From Massospora cicadina (lineage: Eukaryota; Entomophthoromycota; Entomophthoromycetes; Entomophthorales; Entomophthoraceae), in contig JAKSZP010015873.1 in NCBI GenBank assembly GCA_022478985.1, positions 1-64,000 on the forward strand: DNA of 64,000 nt, given 5' to 3'. Positions 57,461 to 64,000 of this stretch are shown here, one piece after another. Numbering within the stretch: the stretch's first letter is position 1; each line of letters opens with the position of its first letter. The notes under the pieces are model-generated. The model was not told the DNA's origin and searched no databases. It was given only the letters and a program-made list of their open reading frames with translations. The translations under genes were made by a program, and so were the position numbers.

Positions 57461-57755
57461 CATTGGGATTATTCTACTAGTTTTTTTGAATGAGTTACTC
57501 ATATTTTAATGGTTGATTAATGGGTTTGCAATATAGACCTAATCCGCAAGTTCTCAGCAATGATTTGCTTTTCAGTTTTTAGTTCTAAGATTCAGTATTA
57601 TATCTTTCTTTTTCTTGGCTAATCATGCCGTTAGTCATTATTGTGTTTTTTGTTCAGCTATGATTGCCGTTTTGGGTTATTGCCTCCTCTTGGCTGTGGG
57701 GGGATTGATCAAAGGTAATTAAATCAGTAGACATGTTAGGAGAGGTGATCTGGTT

Positions 57756-57767
57756 AAGTGGGGGATG
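57756..57767 (+). promoter_or_regulatory. Polypurine tract of element G
   Basis: The purine-rich AAGTGGGGGATG is immediately upstream of the 3' LTR TGTTGGG. Confidence 0.7.
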
Positions 57768-58340
57768 TGTTGGGAATTTAACCACTTTATGCTTTTACCA
57801 AAGTGTTCTAATACTAGTGGTATGGTAACGAAATGATCACCAATGTTGTTTACTTCTATCAATGGTTGTAGGCTCTCAAGGGAGGGAGCTCTGAGTTAAT
57901 ATTTACAATTAATTCAATGATTCAGATTTGCTATTTGTCAGTAATGATACCCGATAGTTTACCAGCTTGAAGGCAGGATTGCCTGGCCTGAGAAATCAAG
58001 TTGAAGAAAGTACTGACCAACGGCAGGATGAAGCTTCAGGTCATTGAGTGAAAAGCTAATCCCTGGCAATGAATGCCAAAAATTAGTGAGACACTAAGAT
58101 GCCAAAATACTTTATATGTATGATATTATTTCCTTAATAAAGCATCTTCTTCTTGGTATACTAGCTTTTATAGCAGTTAAGTTTGTAGTTAAAATAGGAC
58201 AGAAGTGCCTAGATATTAAGCAAACAACAATTGTGTGTCAGCTAAATTGTTGGCTCAAATTTTTCCCTTTCAACATACAGGGAAAGTACAATAAGTTAGG
58301 AAATACCCTTTCAAACATGTGCATTGACCACTTTTCAACA
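57768..58340 (+). repeat. 3' LTR of element G
   Basis: Starts TGTTGGGAATTTAACC and ends CCACTTTTCAACA, preceded by the purine-rich AAGTGGGGGATG. Confidence 0.93.
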
Positions 58341-58345
58341 CCAAC

Positions 58346-58507
58346 CACAAATCAGTTTTGCATACTAACTTGGCGTAAGATTTCTGGTACTGTTGATGCA
58401 CCAAATCTGGTCCCATTACCTGACGTTGGTCTGCTTTGGTGCATTGACAGCACCAAAGCATCCTTTATTTTATGGCACTCAGAACTGGGATAATTCTGAG
58501 TGTTACA
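58346..58507 (+). repeat. Right LTR of element F, second part
   Basis: It continues the interrupted LTR with CACAAATCAGTTTTGCATAC, matching CGCAAATCAGTTTTGCACAC in the left LTR (from 50422), and ends GAGTGTTACA. It has about 50 bases (near 58395-58450) not present in the left LTR. Confidence 0.88.
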
Positions 58508-58512
58508 CATAC

Positions 58513-59600
58513 CTCCATAAGTTTATTTAAAGTCAAGGTGGGAAATACCTTTGAATATACTAAATTGGTTATGGTAATAAAGTCGCTGGATCCATGTAGC
58601 CAGGAGTTGGTACTGCCAAAAATAATGGAAGTTGACATATCTTACCTTAACGTCAATAACATTTATTATTAATGAGTTTGGCAGGGCAGAACTGATGATA
58701 GGCCAGAAAAACGTTTTCTAGCTATTGACTAAACCAGGAGAAATCCTGACCTTTGCTTAATGTTTACTATGAGCTCAAATTTTGTATGAGGGCAAGGTTC
58801 TGGGCCATTTTGATGCTCAGATAGTTTTCTGCCACACCTGCAAGCCTCACAAAAAATTGTATCAAGCTATATTACTGTTTTGAATTCTGATACTACCATT
58901 ACTGAAATGGTAATTTACCTCTGGCGCTGCGTCCTTATTTTCAGCGCTTCTAATACTTAGACTTTTATAAAAAGAGTTAAGTAACATTTATTGACCTTGA
59001 CCACTGTAAAAGATATTTGGAAAAGCTCTGGTAGATTAGAAGATGGATAATATACCTCCGCTGAAAGTTCAAAAATTTCTAGCTAATGAATTAAATTATG
59101 GAACATCCCATAATAATATAATAAACAAGATTACTACGCCTCTGCTGCCACAGGCGAACATTGATTTATCTAATTACTTGAGTCAAGTAGATACTATTGC
59201 CATTCACAACCTCAACTGCCCATATAAACACACAGATTGTAGTTAAGTTGATATTACGTGTACAATGAACCAGTTTTAGCCAATCTTGGAAAGCGGAGCC
59301 CCCATCAACATAGTTTCAAAAAAATAAATGAAGGAATTAGAAACTGAACCTGATATTGTCCTCTGCAAAGAATATTGCACCACGGGCCCTAATGCCATTA
59401 TTTCCCTAGGAGCATATAGCTCATTGCCGCTGATGTTTAATACAAGAGTGTTGTCTGCTCCTGCCATCATGCTACCTCATGATAATTATGAGTTACTTAT
59501 CAGTGCCTCTTAAATGAGGAAATATGGGCTGAAAGCCAGCTTTAAGGGAAGTACTTTGGAGGCAGTAGGACAGCTCTTCCCCTGTATAAACCTGAGAATC
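58513..59600 (+). pseudogene. gag/protease remnant of element E
   Basis: To the right of the inserted elements the reading resumes with GHFDAQIVFCHTCKPHKKLY near 58800 (a CxxC segment shared with E2 at 42680), then 59043-59246 (KVQKFLANELNYGTSHNNII). From 59280 comes ILESGAPINIVSKK, a stop, MKELETEPDIVLCKEYCTTG and PAIMLPHDNYELLISAS. ESGAPINIVSK is the retropepsin active-site loop with D replaced by E, and MLPHDNYELLISAS its C-terminal strand (compare NDNYNMLIGA in element A). No RT follows; the next 650 bases up to the LTR have no polymerase motif. Confidence 0.7.
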
Positions 59601-60244
59601 CTCTGTTGATGAACTTGGCTGGTGGGCACAGTTAACAAGTTTTCTATCAAACCCACTGAGATTGTGCTGCCAATGCCAGATGAGGAGATGGCGGCTTTTT
59701 GTCAGGAGTGAATTGTATAATAAAGGACAGCATGCATACGGTGCCTACGCGGCTTTCAGTACCAACAGATGGTGAAGCTTACTCTCAGATTGAGCCCTTT
59801 TTCAACTTCTCTTAAATGTTAATGTTAAGTCTAACAAGAAAATTATTCTCATTAAACATTTTAAGTGTGGCTAAGGCCCTTAAATATACCTCATTGTATT
59901 TTGAAATTCTTTGGGATCCCACTCCATGCTGAACACAAGTGTACTATTAAAGCAAGGCACTAGTTTCTCATCAGGATGGATATCACTTTATGAATCACTT
60001 GAAGGGTTGTATAGTAAAGTCATACCGCCAATCTGAAGATCCAAAAAGAATCATATTGTTGCCTCTGGTGCTATCTATCCTCACCAGGGATAAATCAAGG
60101 TGTCTTTGAAGGATACCTAATCTTACCCAGTGCAATCCAGAAACTTCAGATATTTGCTTATGTTCATGTGCTGAATGTCCTAGTGGGCTCCTCATTCCAG
60201 TTACCATATAGCCCTGCTCATTTCTGTTCTAGGAATGTTTGTCC

Positions 60245-60257
60245 AAATGGGGGGAAA
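60245..60257 (+). promoter_or_regulatory. Polypurine tract of element E
   Basis: AAATGGGGGGAAA abuts the 3' LTR. Confidence 0.75.
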
Positions 60258-60945
60258 TATTTCAAATTGGTCTGACCAAACAAACAATTATATACTATAT
60301 GATTCTGTATTTTAGATGAAGGTTCTAATTTCTCAGACTAGACGCCAAAATCAATCTGTTAAATTAATTTATGACAAATTGCCTTGACGCCACTTTCTAT
60401 CTGTCAAGTTAAATTATGGCAATTACCTTTCTCATGCGCCCACATTTTTTAAATATAGTTAAGAATCAAAAGTATTAATTTACTATTGATTCACTCTGGG
60501 CCACGACAAGAATAGCTACCAAGGGCTGAACTCTTACCACCTCACTGGCAATATCCCTCAAATTATTTACTATCAATTATATGAGGCTTTCAACGTCACA
60601 AGTCAAATTCTTTTTTTATATCTAACTTTTCTCTATTGTCCCGCTGGCATAAAAACAATCACCAAGGGCTTTGTCTTAAAGGTACAAGCAATGATTTCTA
60701 TCATTTTCCAGGATAACTATGCACCGCTTGATACTAAAATTGTAGTTTATTATGATGGGAACGGAAAATTGTAGGTAGTCTTTCTTTTCACCTAACTTAG
60801 TAAAGCTGCAAAATAAAGAACCTTTAACAATAAAATTGTTAAACTTTTATTGTAGGGCTACTGTCTTCATACAGTCCCCTTTATTTGCTTAGACAGAGTA
60901 CTGACCTGTGCAGTTGTAACTCAAGACTCTGTTCCAATTACAACA
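60258..60945 (+). repeat. 3' LTR of element E
   Basis: It starts TATTTCAAATTGGTCTGACC directly after the polypurine tract and ends CAATTACAACA before the TSD ACCAT. Confidence 0.9.
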
Positions 60946-62039
60946 ACCATACATCTTGTCCAGATGATTCCAAAGATGCATCTTGGTTTGCTATCCTTCT
61001 CTTAACTCCAGTTTAAGCTTCACTTTAGAGTATGCATATTTTAATCCAAGGAAGCAAAGGCTTCAGAATCTCAATTACCTTGAATGTGTCGCTGGATTTT
61101 ACACCCTGATCTTTTGTCTTTAATGGTGAAAGCCAAGCTTTTAAAAAATTTCAAAAGTGAAGTTGATTTGGAAGCTTTAGTAAACATCACTTATCTTTAG
61201 CTAAAAAACGTTGACACCATCAAAGAGTATTATAAAAATAAAATTAAAGTACAAATTTTTAACCAATTTAACTGAAATATTCCAATTTTTCTACTTAAAG
61301 AAGAAAACATTAAGGGATACTTTAAAGAGGAGAACTTTTTGAAAAGCTTAAATTAAAACTAAGTTATAAAACTTTCTTAAAATAAACCTAGGCCAACTCT
61401 AAACTCAAACAGAAAACCAAGACAGCTGTATCTTTAAGTAGCAATAAGAGATCCCCTTTCTTTTTATCTATATATTTTTTATAAAAGAGGTGAAAAAAAA
61501 GAGGAAAGACCTACTGCTTTATTTTACAAAGGTGCAGAGAAAACTATCTTGACATGGACTTGCTCCAGCTCTTTGGTCTAAGAGATTGAAGAGGCTGAAA
61601 AGTCACTTAGGCTAATTTGACCAAAAAGATCTTTTTCTGGATGGTAACAACAACAGTGAATGTAAAACAAAATCTATTTGAGCTATTTTAGGATTTAAAT
61701 ATCGTTCAAAATTTGATCCATCTTATTGTTCTGGGAATTCAGTAGTGGCATTGTTATGCCACAATTTTAAATTTTGTGTTAGGCAATTTACATATGTCCA
61801 AAGGGGAAGAGCTCAGAAGACTGAATGTTACTGGTAACAAAGGTTAATGTCTCTAAATGAATAAGTAGAGTGGATGTACCTGGGTTAACTGGGTGTATTG
61901 AGACTTTGAACCATTTTTTGTGAAAAACGGGGTCACTTTTATCTTTTTTAACAAGTCCATATAATTTTATTCCAGGTAAAAGAGAACTGAGCTCCCTCAA
62001 GTATGCTCATTGTATACTTTTAAATTTTAAAGCAAGAAA

Positions 62040-62575
62040 AGCCTTGGTGAATATTTTTTATATCTAAGAAGGACTGATTGTCTCCTCTAATTCATCAGTT
62101 GAGTTCCTAATTCACTTGGTTCAAAGTCCATTGGAGACTCATGCCCTTATGTTGACTTCCACCGGATAGATTCAGTAACTAATCCTGATCTATATCTCAT
62201 GCATCTTATGTGAGATAACTTACCATTAGTAACAGGATTCTCAGTTTTTACCTAAGTTGACCTCATTGATGCATTAAACCAGATGTCTGTCCATCACAAA
62301 AACAAGGAATACACAGTATTTAAATACCATCTGAAAACTTTAGGTATAAAGTCATGCTTTTTGGGTTACAAAATACACCTTTAGGTTTCTAAAGGTTGAT
62401 TGACTATGTTCTGGGAATACTTGTGAGCCAATGCTATATTGCATACATAAATGACCTTTTAATATTCTTTTCAAACCCATAAGGATCAAGTACTGGATGT
62501 ATGGCAAGTCTTAGAAGCCATCTCTAAAGCAAGTCTCAGAAAAAAGCCTTTTAGATATATAAAAAAGATTAATCA
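62040..62575 (+). pseudogene. Reverse transcriptase remnant of element H
   Basis: Fragments include EGLIVSSNSSVEFL (fingers, family GLI.PS.SP..SP), KEYTVFKYHLKTLGIKSCFL (the FRTRYGH region) and CYIAYINDLLIF, where the palm YxDD is Y-I-N-D: first catalytic Asp changed to Asn (62443-62454). The thumb reads HQVLDVWQVLEAISKASLRK. Stops and frameshifts are present. Confidence 0.78.
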
Positions 62576-62599
62576 TGCTCTTAAATAACGTTTTGTTAC

Positions 62600-63230
62600 A
62601 AAAGGAGGTCTAGTTTGCCTAGATAAATTAAAGGCATTACAAGGATCAAAAGTTCTAAAAAATGAATAAGATTGTGGTGTGTTTTGGAAAATATTAATTT
62701 TCTGTGTTGCTTTTTCAATATAGTTATAATTATCTTTTCCAATTAAAAATATCACAGAAAAGGTTCTTTCAAGTGGGACATGCAGAGATAGCATTTAAAA
62801 CATTAAAAATTAACTCAAGCGCCAGTGTTACTACATCTTAAGCCAAGGCGTCCTTCATAGTTGGAATAAATGCTTTTAAAAACTCGCATTTAAGATATTC
62901 TACTTCAGATAGGCCCTGAGAACTGGAACACCCAATAAGATACTTTAGCAGAAATGCTTACATCTGAAACTAATTATCATATATTATAAAGAAATTCTTG
63001 ACATTGTGTCTGAATTGAAGGAATGGCAACATCATCTTCTCTATGATAACCATTTCTTTATTCACACTGATCATAGGGAATTGGATTTTATAAAAAACCC
63101 AAAGGTGATGAAACAAAGACAAGCGCGTTGACATCTAGAATTGGCACCAATATGTTTAAAATTAAATATCTCCCAGGATCTGAAAACACTCTACCAGATG
63201 GGTAAGTCATGATGCCTAACATTGGATTTA
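62600..63230 (+). pseudogene. RNase H-like remnant of element H
   Basis: The readable part is IIYYKEILDIVSELKEWQHH, then LLYDNHFFIHTDHRELDFIK and NPKVMKQRQAR-HLELAPICL, ending in the I-YLPG-N--ADALSR region (SQDLKTLYQMGKS). The TDH motif is present. The N-terminal QTDAS strand is not readable. Confidence 0.8.
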
Positions 63231-63469
63231 ATGGAAAAGCTTGATAAAGCTTAAAACTGCAGCAATGCTGCCTTCTAGTCTCTTTGCTCATGTTAGAGAT
63301 GAATTCAAAGTATCTTAAATTTGGATTCAAGCATTACAAATACATACTAAGATTAGGAAGAAACTGCAAAAAGAAAAGTGAATGAATAAAAAAGAGATTA
63401 CTATAAGTTATACTGTTCAGGTGTGGGTTATTTCTTATCAAAATAATGTAGGTTTCAGTTCCTGTTATT

Positions 63470-64000
63470 CAATGAAAATTAGTCCAATCCTGCCATGACA
63501 AACCACTTACAGGTCACCCTGGAGACACTGAACAAAAAATCTACTAAAATGATGCTTTTCCTGGTTTGGATTATCTAAAGTGGTAAAAGAATACAAATCA
63601 GTGTTTGACATGTTCATGCACAAAACACCTCCATACATTACTTGCCAGTGAACTACACCCTAGAAAACCTATATGATCTTGGTCATCTTTAGTGTTGAAT
63701 TGTTTTAAGCCTTCCAAAAAGTAGGCGTAAAAAATAACATCATGACATTAGTTGACCAGATGCCCAAGTATGATGAAGTTTCTTTCTTAATGGCAATTAT
63801 GCCAAGGATGTTGCAGAAATATTCACTAATAATATATTTTCTTGTCATGGCCTTCCAGAGGGAGTGATGAAAAGTGAGGACCAAAGTTTGCTTCACACTT
63901 TTAATGACAACTATTGGCAAAATTTTGATATCCAACCTTGTCAACCATCAGCTTACCATCCTCAGTCATAGGGTCAGACTGAAAGGGTCAAATAGGTCCT
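63470..64000 (+). pseudogene. Integrase remnant of element H (partial, cut by window end)
   Basis: The zinc-binding part reads CHDKPLTGHPGDTEQKIY and QCLTCSCTKHLHTLLA, the H-H-C-C segment. Later FLNGNYAKDVAEIFTNNIFS covers the core, and at the very end SAYHPQS-GQTERVK-V keeps the Glu; the stop codons in it replace normal Gln codons (CAG to TAG), consistent with C-to-T decay. Confidence 0.8.

Larger units (their letters stand above)
51534..58340 (+). mobile_element. Full-length Ty3/gypsy retrotransposon G, innermost layer
   Basis: LTRs of 572 and 573 bp (51534-52105 and 57768-58340) match end to end. The TSD is CAAAC (51529-51533) and CCAAC (58341-58345); the left LTR of F, which is the unoccupied relative of the target, reads CCAAC at that site. 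The right LTR has the canonical TGTTGGG start and both end TTTTCAACA. A primer-binding-site-like GGTGTTCTCAATACAGGGG follows the left LTR, and GTGGGGGATG precedes the right one. The interior carries gag, RT (YLDD intact), RNase H and integrase, with multiple stops. By nesting it is the youngest of the three. Confidence 0.93.
50005..58507 (+). mobile_element. Small TRIM-like LTR element F, interrupted by gypsy G
   Basis: Two LTRs, 50005-50531 and 51118-51533 plus 58346-58507, are clearly similar (for example TGCTCACTT/TGATCACTTAG regions, GTTGTTTCAGGG, AACTGGGATAATTCTGAGTG). Each begins T(G/A)TAAC and ends GTGTTACA. They enclose only a 586-bp, notably GC-richer interior without any retrotransposon motif, the layout of TRIM/SMART non-autonomous LTR elements. 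A near-perfect TSD, CATAT (50000-50004) and CATAC (58508-58512), places F inside E. The right LTR was split by gypsy G. Mobilisation would require proteins from another element. No primer-binding site like that of the other elements is seen after its left LTR. Confidence 0.85.
48677..60945 (+). mobile_element. LTR retrotransposon E, outermost layer of a three-level nest
   Basis: LTRs of 684 and 688 bp (48677-49360 and 60258-60945) are flanked by a perfect 5-bp TSD ACCAT (48672-48676 and 60946-60950). The polypurine tract AAATGGGGGGAAA (60245-60257) and the primer-binding-site-like TTTGACGTCCAAAATAGGG (49361) are in place. Without the inserted elements F and G the element is about 3.8 kb. Its own interior (49361-50004 and 58508-60257) holds a gag-like part and an aspartic protease but no RT, RNase H or integrase, so E is a non-autonomous or deleted form of the E2-related family. 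Confidence 0.9.
60951..64000 (+). mobile_element. Gypsy pol remnant H, truncated by the window end
   Basis: Plus-strand fragments appear in pol order: RT (62080-62570), RNase H/connection (62600-63220), integrase (63470-64000). The integrase style (HPQS-GQTERVK) differs from A, C, D and G and resembles the scrap at 45.2-46.3 kb. The region 60951-61950 is upstream sequence without a recognised gag. LTRs are not visible in the window, so the element extends beyond the right edge or has lost its ends. Confidence 0.75.

Noticed and set aside
1..64000. CRISPR arrays, bacterial operons, rRNA genes
   Set aside because: No regularly spaced short repeats, no ribosome-binding-site-led gene strings and no rRNA-like conserved blocks were seen; the content is eukaryotic transposable elements.

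Overview
This window reads as a eukaryotic, AT-rich, intergenic transposable-element graveyard. No intact host gene, rRNA or functional tRNA gene is recognisable. The recognisable content is one non-LTR (LINE) remnant, one tRNA-derived SINE, two tiny poly(A) retroposon insertions, and eight or nine LTR retrotransposons or fragments, nearly all Ty3/gypsy-like and riddled with stops and frameshifts. The style of the LINE endonuclease and the gypsy pol genes suggests a repeat-bloated fungus, with a basidiomycete plausible; this is an inference and no host gene confirms it.

Layout. 1-6.1 kb: LINE on the minus strand (ORF1 remnant, then the endonuclease part of ORF2; the reverse transcriptase is not recognised or lies off the left edge). 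6.1-12.9 kb: AT-rich sequence with no convincing gene, apart from a small coding-like remnant near 9.1 kb and an LTR-promoter-like stretch near 10.9 kb. 12.90-13.19 kb: complete SINE with target-site duplication (TSD). 13.6-20.5 kb: gypsy element A on the minus strand with both LTRs. 20.5-24.9 kb: a hairpin, an unassigned open frame, a ~72-bp minisatellite and unassigned coding-like scraps. 24.9-28.7 kb: short decayed LTR element B. 28.95-40.4 kb: gypsy C (minus) interrupted by gypsy D (plus, 33158-37391, 341-bp LTRs, TSD CCCAT). 40.86-44.93 kb: LTR element E2. 45.2-46.3 kb: integrase scrap of another gypsy lineage. 48.67-60.95 kb: a three-level nest, in which LTR element E (TSD ACCAT) contains a small TRIM-like LTR element F (TSD CATAT/CATAC), whose right LTR contains a full-length gypsy G (TSD CAAAC/CCAAC). 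61-64 kb: gypsy pol H (reverse transcriptase, RNase H, integrase) running off the right edge.

How the parts relate. The elements form a layered record of successive insertions rather than an operon or pathway. Coding remnants follow gypsy order (gag, protease, reverse transcriptase, RNase H, integrase). Most elements share a primer-binding-site-like motif right after the 5' LTR (about TGGTGCTCACTACAAGGG) and a G-rich polypurine tract before the 3' LTR. D and E have lost reverse transcriptase and could have moved only in trans, if they moved after that loss. Gag remnants of C and D, on opposite strands, both carry collagen-like Gly-X-Y tracts. Inactivation is visible as stops, G-to-A type changes at LTR ends (TG to TA) and mutated catalytic residues (YLDN and YIND instead of YxDD).
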